Assembly (NCBI GenBank): GCA_041674745.1
Contig: JBAYVD010000002.1
Span: forward strand, 62,001-126,000
Direction of reading: 5' to 3'
From: UBA2040 sp041674745
GTDB taxonomy: Bacteria > Bacteroidota > Bacteroidia > Flavobacteriales_D > Crocinitomicaceae
Length of the DNA stretch: 64,000 nucleotides
Part shown: positions 18,371 through 26,746 of the stretch, one piece after another
Layout of the letters: every line of letters begins with the position of its first letter
Position numbering within the stretch: position 1 is the stretch's first letter
Made by a program: the position numbers and the translations under genes
The notes under the pieces: model-generated
Told to the model about the DNA's origin: nothing
Seen by the model: the letters and a program-made list of their open reading frames with translations, nothing else
Databases searched by the model: none

Positions 18371-18985
18371 GTGAAAAACACTTCTTCTTATAAATCGATT
18401 GGCGAAATAAACAGCTTCGAAATCAAGGAAAAAGGTTCTAAGTTTATCGGGTTTGCAGCGAATTGCAAAACCGAGGAGGAAATTAAAATTCAACTCGGCA
18501 TTTGGCGAGAACAACACCCGCAAGCAACTCATTTGTGTTATGCCTTTCGACTCGGCATCAACGGTGAAAATTACCGAGCAAATGACGATGGAGAGCCTAG
18601 TAATAGCGCAGGTACGCCAATTTTAGGTCAAATTATTTCCGCTGATTTAACGAATGTTCTGGTTGGTGTTGTGCGTTATTATGGTGGAACAAAATTAGGA
18701 GTCGGTGGATTGGTGTCCGCCTACAAAGAAACGGCCAAGGAAGTACTAGCTAGCGCTAAGATTGTCGAATATCATTTGAAAAACTACTATGAAGTAGTGA
18801 TGACTTACGAAGATATGCCATTTGTTTTGGCTATTTTGAAGCGGCATCGATTTGAAATTATTTCGAACGAAATGACACACAATTGCCGGTTGATAGTTCA
18901 AATGGACTTGGATGCAAAGGATGATCTTTTTGAATTACTTTCACGATATCAAAAAATTGAAATAAAATTCCTAGAAAAAAAATGA
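18371..18985 (+). CDS. IMPACT/YigZ family protein
   Basis: A 204-residue member of UPF0029 (IMPACT/YigZ). The family signature RANDDGEPSNSAGTPILGQI is intact, followed by VGVVRYYGGTKLGVGGLVSAY. The eukaryotic homologue regulates translation through Gcn2; the bacterial function is unclear. A GTG start at 18371 is used; an upstream TAAATTTA element (18351-18358) places transcription near 18365, which would leave a very short leader. It overlaps the next peptidase gene by 4 bp (ATGA), so the two are coupled. Confidence 0.88.
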   Translation: MKNTSSYKSIGEINSFEIKEKGSKFIGFAANCKTEEEIKIQLGIWREQHPQATHLCYAFRLGINGENYRANDDGEPSNSAGTPILGQIISADLTNVLVGVVRYYGGTKLGVGGLVSAYKETAKEVLASAKIVEYHLKNYYEVVMTYEDMPFVLAILKRHRFEIISNEMTHNCRLIVQMDLDAKDDLFELLSRYQKIEIKFLEKK

Positions 18986-19911
18986 ATACAGAACTGCTTC
19001 AAGAATTAATCAAAGTTAGGGGCGCATCCAGTGACGAATCCAACATCAAAAACTTCATTTTAAAATACATCAAAGAGAATCAAAACAAGTGGCGCGCAGA
19101 GCCATTGGTGCATGCCAATGATAAAATGCAAGACACCATTGTTTTGGTATTCGGCAAGCCGAAAACGGCTATTTACGCACACATTGATACAATTGGCTTC
19201 TCTGTCGGTTATGACAAAGATTTAATCAAAATCGGGGGTCCCAAATTAATCGACGGAACTATTTTGGTCGGATCGGATTCTCATGGAGAGATTGAAGTAG
19301 AAATGGCGATTTATGAAGACGAAAATGGCCGAGAACACCCGCAATATTTGGGTTCGCGTCAATTGGATCGTGGAACTATTTTAACATTTAAACCGAATTT
19401 CAGAGAAACGGATACCTACGTTCAATCGCCGTATCTGGATAACCGTTTAGGGGTTTGGGCAGCTTTGAAAGTTGCTGAAACAATGGAAAATGGTGCCATT
19501 GTATTTTCTACCTACGAAGAACATGGTGGAAATTCAGTTGGTTCTGCCGCTCGGTTCTTATTGGAAAACTTTAAAGTTCGTCAGGCGCTTATTTCCGACA
19601 TCACATGGGTGACAGACGGCGTTAAACACGGAGGAGGCGTTGCGATTTCAATGCGCGATAGCTTGCTGCCAAGACGTACTTATTTGAATCGGATTATAGA
19701 TTTAGCAAGAAAAAGCGAAGTTTCTTATCAGTTAGAGGTTGAATCAGCTGGTGGGAGCGATGGAGGGGTCCTGCAGAAGTCTGATTTGTTGATTGATTGG
19801 TGTTTCATTGGCGCTGCAGAAGACAATGTCCACTCGCCAGATGAAAAAGTATACAAGCAAGATGCTGAGAGCATGGTCGACTTGTACAAATATTTAATGA
19901 AACATTTGTAA
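18982..19911 (+). CDS. M42-type metallopeptidase (aminopeptidase-like)
   Basis: A 309-residue zinc peptidase of the M42/M20 (MH clan) fold. Metal and catalytic residues visible: AHIDTIGF (His and Asp), SPYLDNRLG (bridging Asp), STYEEHGG (catalytic and metal Glu), LISDITWV (Asp) and DNVHSPDE (His). M42 proteins are tetrahedral aminopeptidases or deblocking enzymes in the cytoplasm. The sequence is somewhat divergent from PepA/FrvX types, so specificity is open. Coupled to the IMPACT gene by a 4-bp overlap. Confidence 0.8.
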   Translation: MNTELLQELIKVRGASSDESNIKNFILKYIKENQNKWRAEPLVHANDKMQDTIVLVFGKPKTAIYAHIDTIGFSVGYDKDLIKIGGPKLIDGTILVGSDSHGEIEVEMAIYEDENGREHPQYLGSRQLDRGTILTFKPNFRETDTYVQSPYLDNRLGVWAALKVAETMENGAIVFSTYEEHGGNSVGSAARFLLENFKVRQALISDITWVTDGVKHGGGVAISMRDSLLPRRTYLNRIIDLARKSEVSYQLEVESAGGSDGGVLQKSDLLIDWCFIGAAEDNVHSPDEKVYKQDAESMVDLYKYLMKHL

Positions 19912-19960
19912 GATTTTTAGTACATTCAGAAAGGAATTAGAGTTTACTTAACGACATACG

Positions 19961-20977
19961 ATGATAGAAGAAAATCACCTTTGCCAGTTGTATAAATATG
20001 ATCGCGAGTTTTTCCTTGTGACAAAAAATAGTCCAAAGTTCTTTGCTGAGAATTTTGTAGCCTCTGAAATTGCCACAGATGAAGTCGCTTGGTTGAATTT
20101 TCATTCCATCAAATTTTCGGAAGAAATCATGAGGCTTTTTTCCAATTTGAAAGTAGACAAATTGGTGGTAGAAGATATTTACACCGAAAAGCAACGTCCA
20201 AAAGTAGAGGAATACGACCATTACATTTTCTTTTCAGTACGCTCTGCATTGCCTGCTGATGCAGACGATCGTCATTTGAGACAAGAACAGATATCTTTCG
20301 TTTTGGGAAGTCATTATCTCATATCTCTTCAACAGCGCAAATCAGATCACTTTACAGATGTGCGAGAAAGAATAGAATCGAACAAAGGAAAAATTCGTTC
20401 GAAGGAAGCTGATTTTTTATTATTTCGAATGCTTGAGGCAATCATTGAAAACTACTACGAAGTGTTGACGGATATTTCTGAGCGAGCACATCGTTTGGAA
20501 GCCAAGGTTATGCGAAATCCTTCCGCGGAAGTTTTAAAAATGATTGAACGGGAAAAACAACGATTGGCCGAATTGCGAAAAATTGCGCTCCCAATGAAAG
20601 ATATTACCAATCAAATCCAAAAATCCAAACATCCTCTTTTTCTAGAATCCAATTCGTATTATTTTGATGATTTGCGAGAATATTGTTTGGGTGTTTTGGA
20701 GGAAATAGATATCAACAAACAAACGTTGGAAGGATTAACGAATCTTTACTATGCCGTTCAAGGTCAAAAAATGAATGAAATCATGAAGGTGCTGACTGTG
20801 GTCAGTGCTATTTTCATTCCATTGACGTTTATTGCGGGGATTTACGGTATGAATTTCGAAAATATGCCTGAATTACACAATCCAAACGGTTATTTCTATG
20901 CCATTGGCGGCATGTTTTTATTGGCTGTGACCTTGGTTTTTGTATTTGTGAAGCGAGGTTGGTTGAGTAAAAAATAA
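19961..20977 (+). CDS. corA: CorA-family magnesium/cobalt transporter
   Basis: A 338-residue CorA protein. The large N-terminal cytoplasmic domain ends in long helices (AIIENYYEVLTDISERAHRLE). The first membrane helix (VLTVVSAIFIPLTFIAGIYG) leads into the signature GMN (in IYGMNFENMPELHNPNGY), with the usual MPEL loop, and a second helix follows before the basic tail VKRGWLSKK. It forms pentameric channels for Mg2+. Monocistronic as far as visible. Confidence 0.95.
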   Translation: MIEENHLCQLYKYDREFFLVTKNSPKFFAENFVASEIATDEVAWLNFHSIKFSEEIMRLFSNLKVDKLVVEDIYTEKQRPKVEEYDHYIFFSVRSALPADADDRHLRQEQISFVLGSHYLISLQQRKSDHFTDVRERIESNKGKIRSKEADFLLFRMLEAIIENYYEVLTDISERAHRLEAKVMRNPSAEVLKMIEREKQRLAELRKIALPMKDITNQIQKSKHPLFLESNSYYFDDLREYCLGVLEEIDINKQTLEGLTNLYYAVQGQKMNEIMKVLTVVSAIFIPLTFIAGIYGMNFENMPELHNPNGYFYAIGGMFLLAVTLVFVFVKRGWLSKK

Positions 20978-21016
20978 TTTTTCAAAACTTTTTACCGGCT
21001 GTTTTGTTGTACTAAC

Positions 21017-21721
21017 ATGGCAACATTTCTTATCATCGGCGGTTCCGCTGGCATTGGTCAATCCTTGGTTCAATGCTTGGCAAGTAATTCAAATAACATC
21101 GTTTTTGCAAGTTATTCTACTGGCGAACATTTAATTCAAGTTGAAAATGTTCATTATTTCCAATACAATGTATTGGAAGAATGGGTAACTCCAGCCAATT
21201 TTCCAGATCAACTGGATGGTTTTGTTTATTGTCCTGGGGCAATTGACTTAAAACCGTTCCCAAGAATGGATGCAAATGCTTTTATGGCTGATTACAATTT
21301 GCAAGTAGGTGGTGCCATTCGTAGTTTGCAGGGCGTTTTGAATGCTTTGCGCAAAAGCAGTTCGGCATCTGTGGTGCTCTTTTCTACGGTAGCTGTTCAA
21401 AGTGGTTTTCCTTTCCATACAAAAGTCGCCGCAAGCAAAGGTGCAATTGAAGGACTTACGAAATCCTTGGCTGCTGAATACGCTCCTAAAATTCGGTTCA
21501 ATGCCATTGCGCCTTCATTGACGAATACGCCATTGGCTGCCGGTTTGATAAATACAGAAGCGAAAGTAGAAGCGAACGGTCAGCGACATCCAATGAAACG
21601 AATCGGTGAACCAGCAGATATTGCCCAAATGGCTGAATTTTTATTATCAGAAAAAGCCAGTTGGATTTCTGGTCAAATCCTGCACGTAGATGGAGGAATG
21701 TCTACCTTAAAAGTGGGTTAA
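21017..21721 (+). CDS. Atypical SDR-fold oxidoreductase lacking the catalytic Tyr
   Basis: A 234-residue Rossmann protein. The nucleotide-binding loop GGSAGIGQ is good, but the usual NNAG motif is replaced by CPGAID. The catalytic block reads STVAVQSGFPFHTKVAASKGA, so the YxxxK Tyr position is Val while the Lys is kept. The rest (APSLTNTPLA, GQILHVDGGMSTLK) is standard SDR. I have seen this pattern (SAAKGA/VAASKGA) in a Bacteroidota/proteobacterial SDR subgroup; activity is uncertain. Next gene is SRPBCC, 36 bp downstream. Confidence 0.85.
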   Translation: MATFLIIGGSAGIGQSLVQCLASNSNNIVFASYSTGEHLIQVENVHYFQYNVLEEWVTPANFPDQLDGFVYCPGAIDLKPFPRMDANAFMADYNLQVGGAIRSLQGVLNALRKSSSASVVLFSTVAVQSGFPFHTKVAASKGAIEGLTKSLAAEYAPKIRFNAIAPSLTNTPLAAGLINTEAKVEANGQRHPMKRIGEPADIAQMAEFLLSEKASWISGQILHVDGGMSTLKVG

Positions 21722-21757
21722 AAACTAAATTAACACGAAAATTATTTCAAAAGAAAA

Positions 21758-22225
21758 ATGGCATTTTATCAAATTAAAACTGAACAACGAATACCAGCCA
21801 CCTTGGACCAAGTCTGGGACTTTATTTCCTCACCTGCGAATTTGAAAAGAATCACTCCGGCGCACATGGGATTTGATATCATTACCAAAGATATTCCAGA
21901 AAAAATGTACCCAGGAATGATTATAGCTTACAGGGTTAGTCCGTTATTGAAAATTAAAATGACGTGGGTAACGGAAATCACAAAGGTTGCCATGAATGAA
22001 TATTTTGTAGATGAGCAGCGAGTTGGACCTTATAAAGTCTGGCATCATGAACATTTTATTCGTGAAGAAAATGGGGTAGTGGTGATGTCGGATATTGTAA
22101 CCTATGTTCCGCCATTCGGGTTTTTAGGAGCGATAGCCAATGCGCTTATCATAAAAAAACAACTCAAAACTATTTTTGATTACCGATTTAAGGCGGTGGA
22201 AAGGGAGTTTGGAAAAGTTGAATAA
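21758..22225 (+). CDS. SRPBCC (START-like) ligand-binding protein
   Basis: A 155-residue protein of the polyketide-cyclase/START-like fold. Marks are the N-terminal QRIPATLDQVWDFISSPANLKRITP, the mid strand RVGPYKVWHHEHFIRE and a long C-terminal helix (FDYRFKAVEREF). These form a hydrophobic pocket binding a lipid-like ligand. In related genomes such genes neighbour photolyase and SDR genes; here the SDR is adjacent and the photolyases are 36 kb away. Cytoplasmic; ligand unknown. Confidence 0.85.
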   Translation: MAFYQIKTEQRIPATLDQVWDFISSPANLKRITPAHMGFDIITKDIPEKMYPGMIIAYRVSPLLKIKMTWVTEITKVAMNEYFVDEQRVGPYKVWHHEHFIREENGVVVMSDIVTYVPPFGFLGAIANALIIKKQLKTIFDYRFKAVEREFGKVE

Positions 22226-22268
22226 CAATAAGGGGCCTTTTCCAGCATTCAAAAACTGTTCAAAATAA

Positions 22269-22299
22269 AAAAGCCAGCTTCTTTCGAAACTGGCTTTTC
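22269..22299. terminator. Bidirectional terminator between SRPBCC and pckA
   Basis: AAAAGCCAG (22269-22277) pairs with CTGGCTTTT (22290-22298); A run before and T run after. Serves convergent genes. Confidence 0.8.
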
Positions 22300-22316
22300 T
22301 GATATTTAATATTCAC

Positions 22317-23930
22317 TTACACCATCACTTTTGGTGCAGCGGCTTTAATTGCATCACTTGTTTCAGCAGCATATTGTTCGAAGTTTTTCACGAACTGTGC
22401 AGCCAAATTTTGTGCTGTTTCGTCATAAGCTGCTTTGTCTGACCAAGTTTCTCTTGGATTCAACAATTCACTCGGTACGTTTTCGCACGTCATTGGGATT
22501 TTAAATTCAAAAATTGGTGTTGTTTGGTATTCAACATTGTCCAATTTACCTGTCAACGCTGCAGTAATCATTGCACGTGTGTAGGATAATTTCATTCGAC
22601 TACCAACGCCGTAAGCACCACCTGTCCAACCTGTATTGATCAACCAAACTTTGATGTCTGTACCTTCTAATTTTTGACCTAACAACTCTGCATATTTTGC
22701 AGGGTGCAATGGTAAAAATGCTTTACCGAAGCAAGCAGAGAAGGTTGTTGTTGGTTCTGTAATTCCCATTTCAGTTCCCGCCACTTTCGCAGTGTAACCA
22801 GACATGAAGTGATACATCGCTTGCTCTTTCGTCAAACGAGAAATTGGAGGAATTACGCCAAATGCATCTGCTGTTAAGAAAAAGATGTTTTTTGGTGCGG
22901 TTCCAACAGATGGAACGGCGATGTTGTCAATGAAATCAATCGGATAAGATACACGTGTATTTTCCGTAATGGTATTATCTGTATAATCTGGTTCAGCTGA
23001 ATCCTCTTTGAATCCAATATTTTCCAATATCGCTCCAAAACGAATCGCATCAAAAATCTGAGGCTCTTTGTCTCTCGATAAATCAATTGTTTTTGCATAG
23101 CAACCACCTTCAAAATTGAAAACTGAATTACCATCCCAACCGTGTTCATCATCACCAATCAAACGACGATTTTCGTCCGATGAAAGGGTTGTTTTTCCTG
23201 TTCCAGAAAGTCCAAAGAAAATAGCTGTATCATGATTCTCATTTCCAATGTTGGCTGAGCAGTGCATAGAAAGGGTGTTTTTTTCGTGAGGAAGAATATA
23301 GTTCAGCACAGAAAATACGCCTTTTTTAATTTCACCAGTATATCCAGTTCCACCGATGATGATCATTTTCTTTGTGAAATTCAAGATCGCAAAATTACCT
23401 TGACGTGTACCGTCTACTTCTGGATCTGCTTGGAAATCTGGAGCACAAACGATGTTCCATTCAGGAACAAAATTTTCCAATTCCTCGGCTGTTGGTCGCA
23501 AAAACATGTTGTAGCCAAATTGACTTGCCCAAGGTGTTTCTGTTATCAATCGAATGTTCATTCTGAATTTAGGATCTGCACATGCATAGCTATCGCGAAT
23601 GTAAACATCTGCTTCTTCTAGATGTTTTGCCATTTTTGCATACAAAGCATCGAACTTTTCAGGGGTAAATTTGATGTTTACATCACCCCACCAAACGGAA
23701 TTTTCTGTTTTCTCGTCGCAAACTACAAATCGATCTTTTGGGGATCGGCCTGTAAATTCACCCGTTTCAATCGCAATAGCACCCGTGTTTGTCAACATTC
23801 CTTCTCCCAAAATGATAGAATCTTCTACCAATTCAGCAGGTGACATGTTCCAAAATTGAGTCCCTAAATTCTTTAATCCTAAAAGCGCTTCAAGATCCGA
23901 ATTTTTACCCTTTTTACCATATACGTCCAT
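22317..23930 (-). CDS. pckA: Phosphoenolpyruvate carboxykinase (ATP)
   Basis: A 537-residue enzyme, family length. It converts oxaloacetate + ATP to PEP + CO2 + ADP in gluconeogenesis. Motifs: GEFTGRSPKDRFVV, GTGYTGEIKKGVF, the P-loop FFGLSGTGKTTLSSD near residue 240, the metal-binding DDEHGW, and the NTRVSYPIDFI arginine. Cytoplasmic and monocistronic, bounded by a promoter at 23966-23998 and a terminator. The TAATTTTG promoter places the transcript start ~29 nt before the ATG. Confidence 0.97.
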   Translation of the reverse strand: MDVYGKKGKNSDLEALLGLKNLGTQFWNMSPAELVEDSIILGEGMLTNTGAIAIETGEFTGRSPKDRFVVCDEKTENSVWWGDVNIKFTPEKFDALYAKMAKHLEEADVYIRDSYACADPKFRMNIRLITETPWASQFGYNMFLRPTAEELENFVPEWNIVCAPDFQADPEVDGTRQGNFAILNFTKKMIIIGGTGYTGEIKKGVFSVLNYILPHEKNTLSMHCSANIGNENHDTAIFFGLSGTGKTTLSSDENRRLIGDDEHGWDGNSVFNFEGGCYAKTIDLSRDKEPQIFDAIRFGAILENIGFKEDSAEPDYTDNTITENTRVSYPIDFIDNIAVPSVGTAPKNIFFLTADAFGVIPPISRLTKEQAMYHFMSGYTAKVAGTEMGITEPTTTFSACFGKAFLPLHPAKYAELLGQKLEGTDIKVWLINTGWTGGAYGVGSRMKLSYTRAMITAALTGKLDNVEYQTTPIFEFKIPMTCENVPSELLNPRETWSDKAAYDETAQNLAAQFVKNFEQYAAETSDAIKAAAPKVMV

Positions 23931-23965
23931 ACGTTTCCTTATTTAATTATCGCTGTTTCGTCCGA

Positions 23966-23998
23966 CAAAATTAAGATTTCTAAATGTTAATTTGCCAA
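23966..23998 (-). promoter_or_regulatory. pckA promoter
   Basis: On the minus strand TTG (23998-23996), 22-nt spacer, TAATTTTG (23973-23966), an exact -7 match. Confidence 0.6.
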
Positions 23999-24206
23999 TA
24001 TAGTTGGTATTTTATCAACAGAACAAGGCGTTTGATGAATATATGGAATGAATCTAAACTATGAATCTCTTAACGTCAAAATGACATTAATACTATCGTT
24101 ACTGATAAATCATCGTGTTACCAAATTCTAGGCAAAATTCTTACCCAAGAAGTCGAAGCGTTTGTTAAGGAATATTTAACAGAATTATACCGTTGTATGA
24201 AATTAT

Positions 24207-25181
24207 TCAATCTTCCAAGCTTCGTAAAAATGCTTTTAAATTTTCTCTTTTTGCTTTGGTCAAAATGAAAGGCTGAATGACAGTATTCTGCTGTTGGGTA
24301 TGATTACCTCCTTTGGAATATAAATCAAGAATGGCATCGATGGATTTTAGACTTCCGTCGTGCATATAAGGGCCTGTTTTTGAAACATTTCGAAGCGAAG
24401 GCACTTTAAAACTACCAATTTCATTCGAGTCTCCGTTGATTCTAAATCGCCCTTTGTCTGCTATGTTTTCATAACTTTCATAAAGACCATTGTTCTCAAC
24501 TTTAAAATTGGTAAAAAAAGGCGCGGGGTGACAATGGGTGCAATACAATTCTTCCGAAAAGATTTTCCATCCCTTTTTTGCGCTAATTGAAATTGCTTGC
24601 TCATTGCCTTCATAATACCACTGATCAAAAGGTGAATGATCGGATAGCAAAGTTCGCTCGTATTGCGCTAAACTTCGCGTTAACACAAAAGCGTCAAAAT
24701 CTCGATTGAATAATGCTTTGGCTTTTTTTTGATAAAATGGAATGGCTTTTAATTTGCGAATCAATTCACCCATTTTGTTGGCCATTTCGGATGTATCTTG
24801 CAATGGAACCAAGGCTTGCATTTCCAAGGTTGGCACTTCGCCATCCGCCATGAGTGTTTTTTGGTACGCTACATTGAACAAGCTTGGTGCATTTCGCATG
24901 GCTATTTTTCCATGAACACCGCGACTTTTGCTTAAACCATCTGTAAATGCTTTTTCAGGCAAATGACAAGTGGAACAAGAAATAGAATTATCGGAAGAAA
25001 GACGCGTGTCAAAAAATAGAATTTTACCGAATTCAGCAATTTCTTCTTGAAATGGATTATCGCTTGGATAATTAATCGGACCGAGTATTCCTTTGGCTTT
25101 TGAGGTACAACCCATAAAAATTAACCCACTGTAAATGAACACAAATAATAGTACTCCGCTGGATTTGGTGTTGTGACTCAT
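24207..25181 (-). CDS. Di-haem cytochrome c peroxidase / MauG-family lipoprotein
   Basis: A 324-residue lipoprotein (signal SGLIFMGC) with two c-type haem sites, CSTCH near residue 85 and CTHCH near 225, plus the conserved MRNAPSLFNVAY and KVPSLRNVSKTGPYMHDGS blocks. Such enzymes reduce hydrogen peroxide in the periplasm with electrons from small cytochromes or, in MauG types, oxidise proteins. The length and both haems are complete. Its promoter region overlaps the terminator of the adjacent T9SS cargo gene. Confidence 0.9.
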   Translation of the reverse strand: MSHNTKSSGVLLFVFIYSGLIFMGCTSKAKGILGPINYPSDNPFQEEIAEFGKILFFDTRLSSDNSISCSTCHLPEKAFTDGLSKSRGVHGKIAMRNAPSLFNVAYQKTLMADGEVPTLEMQALVPLQDTSEMANKMGELIRKLKAIPFYQKKAKALFNRDFDAFVLTRSLAQYERTLLSDHSPFDQWYYEGNEQAISISAKKGWKIFSEELYCTHCHPAPFFTNFKVENNGLYESYENIADKGRFRINGDSNEIGSFKVPSLRNVSKTGPYMHDGSLKSIDAILDLYSKGGNHTQQQNTVIQPFILTKAKRENLKAFLRSLED

Positions 25182-25213
25182 GTGCTAAATGTAACGGATT
25201 AATGAGAAATTCA

Positions 25214-25221
25214 CAAAGATA
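25214..25221 (-). promoter_or_regulatory. -7 element of the cytochrome c peroxidase gene
   Basis: Minus-strand TATCTTTG (exact TAnnTTTG), ~33 nt before the ATG; no clear -33 TTTG, so an activator may be needed. Confidence 0.45.
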
Positions 25222-25238
25222 AAAAACGAAGAAAAAAA

Positions 25239-25277
25239 AGAAGTGCCACTGAAACGAAACGGTTCAGCGGCACTTCC
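25239..25277 (-). terminator. Terminator of the T9SS cargo gene
   Basis: GAAGTGCC-CTGAA pairs with TTCAG-GGCACTTC around a 9-nt loop; on the minus strand a long T-rich run follows. Confidence 0.8.
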
Positions 25278-25307
25278 ATGTCGATTTAAAAAATAAAGGG
25301 CAATCTT

Positions 25308-26105
25308 TTAAATCTTGTTGACTTTTTGGACAGAGACGTAATTACCTTGTCGCATTTTAACTATGAAAAGACCGTTTTCTAATGATGATAAATCAATTGG
25401 GAAACTATTTGGAGTATTGTTGAATTCCAAAACGCGCTCGCCCAGCATGTTGAAGATTTCAATTTGATCGAATGCTAAATCTGACGTGATTGTCAATTCG
25501 TTTTCAGTTGGATTGGGCGCGATAGAAATATTCGTTTGAGCCTGTTCTTCAGTACCTAGTGCTGCTGCTTCGCCAAAAATATTGTCAAAATAAATAATGT
25601 CGTCTGCGGGACGAGCAACAAAGTCCGGGAAAATCACAAGTTGATCGTAGGTCATTCCGCCAATGTGTGCAGAAAAATCAAATGTTAATTGTTCCCATTG
25701 GTTGATTACTGTATTGGGAACTAAAATTTCACCCAAAGAGGCGGCTGTATTCGTTACTAACTTGATACCTACATTACTGATTTTTGTTTTGTAGACCATT
25801 ATGCGAATGATGCTATTGGAAGAGGTGATATCAAATGTTCCGATATCAGACCCGTGTTGTGTTTCGCAACCAGCCCATGGGTTTCCAGCCTGCAACGCCG
25901 TGAATTTGGCTACAGTGGCAGATGGATTTAATCCGCTAGTGGATGGATTGGCAACAATTTCAAGAGATGGGTTTACATCGTTCTCAAAACAGGTCCAAGT
26001 CCAGGTAGCGCCATATCCTGCTGGTTCAAAATCAACAGGAATGTTCTGTGCTTTTGAAGCAGATATGCTAAGCGCGATAGCTAGAAATGTATAGATTTTT
26101 TTCAT
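25308..26105 (-). CDS. Secreted carbohydrate-binding-like protein with T9SS sorting domain
   Basis: A 265-residue exported protein: signal peptide MKKIYTFLAIALSISASKAQ, a ~165-residue beta-sandwich resembling carbohydrate-binding modules seen in Bacteroidota glycoside hydrolases (NPSTSGLNPSATVAKF; NPWAGCETQ; INQWEQLTFDFS), and a type A T9SS C-terminal domain (ISIAPNPTENELTI ... IFNMLGERV ... LENGLFIVKM). It is expected at the cell surface. No catalytic domain is present. Own terminator; monocistronic. Confidence 0.85.
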   Translation of the reverse strand: MKKIYTFLAIALSISASKAQNIPVDFEPAGYGATWTWTCFENDVNPSLEIVANPSTSGLNPSATVAKFTALQAGNPWAGCETQHGSDIGTFDITSSNSIIRIMVYKTKISNVGIKLVTNTAASLGEILVPNTVINQWEQLTFDFSAHIGGMTYDQLVIFPDFVARPADDIIYFDNIFGEAAALGTEEQAQTNISIAPNPTENELTITSDLAFDQIEIFNMLGERVLEFNNTPNSFPIDLSSLENGLFIVKMRQGNYVSVQKVNKI

Positions 26106-26269
26106 ACTTGTTTTGTTTTAGTTTTGTGAAAGTATAAAAAAAATAGTTATTGTAATTAATACTATAACTATTTAACATATTTCTTTGTCTAAAACCAAAA
26201 CTGAACAAAATAGGGTGTTATCGTTAAAATAACAACACATCAAGTGTAAAACAAGAATGCTCGAATGGA

Positions 26270-26716
26270 TTATAGTTCTTTTTGCTTTTCCAAAACATCC
26301 CAAGTATGGTCAGCTAACAAGCGAACAGTTGCTAAATAGGAAAAGGTTGTTTTGCTGCGTCCCCAATCGTTGGGTCCAATTAAAGAAAGGATATATTGAC
26401 CATCCTGTTTCTCATACAAAAAGTAAATATGGTTGATCAAGGGTTCAAAGCGCATTTCCGCTTGATAGATGTATTCGGAAATTCTTTTTCTGTCTTGTAA
26501 ACGATTGGCTTGTTCTGACAGAAGTTTCATCTGTTCAAAAATCTGGTCCATCTGCATGTCCGTTTGATGCTCCATGGCAGACAACGCACGACCTTTTAAT
26601 TTACCCTGATCTTCTGGCTTTATTAAAGCGGATCCGGAATGATGCGCATAAGGAAGTGTGCTCGGGGTTTCCGTGACTTTATCTTTATCGATGGGGTTTA
26701 CAAATTCTTCACTCAT
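26270..26716 (-). CDS. DUF2452 protein
   Basis: A 148-residue protein; the start at 26716 (MSEEFVNPIDKDK) is preferred over an ATG three codons earlier. DUF2452 marks: PYAHHSGSALIKPEDQGKLKGRAL, AMEHQTDMQMDQIYEQM-like helix, and FYLYEK..-like strand HIYFLYEKQDGQYILSLIGPNDW. Function unknown; conserved in Flavobacteriia and proteobacteria. It lies 30 bp after rocD, so it is probably cotranscribed. Confidence 0.82.
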   Translation of the reverse strand: MSEEFVNPIDKDKVTETPSTLPYAHHSGSALIKPEDQGKLKGRALSAMEHQTDMQMDQIFEQMKLLSEQANRLQDRKRISEYIYQAEMRFEPLINHIYFLYEKQDGQYILSLIGPNDWGRSKTTFSYLATVRLLADHTWDVLEKQKEL

Positions 26717-26746
26717 GTGTATCAAACAACAGAAGGAATAGAAAGT

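Noticed and set aside
24100..24160. TGAT-AA-ATCA near 24105 as a second Crp/Fnr site
   Set aside because: Half-site spacing is 2, not 4, and it is not near a start site.
26215..26240. Hairpin at 26215-26240 as a terminator of the rocD-DUF2452 operon
   Set aside because: Stem is imperfect and the T-run is poor; too weak to call.
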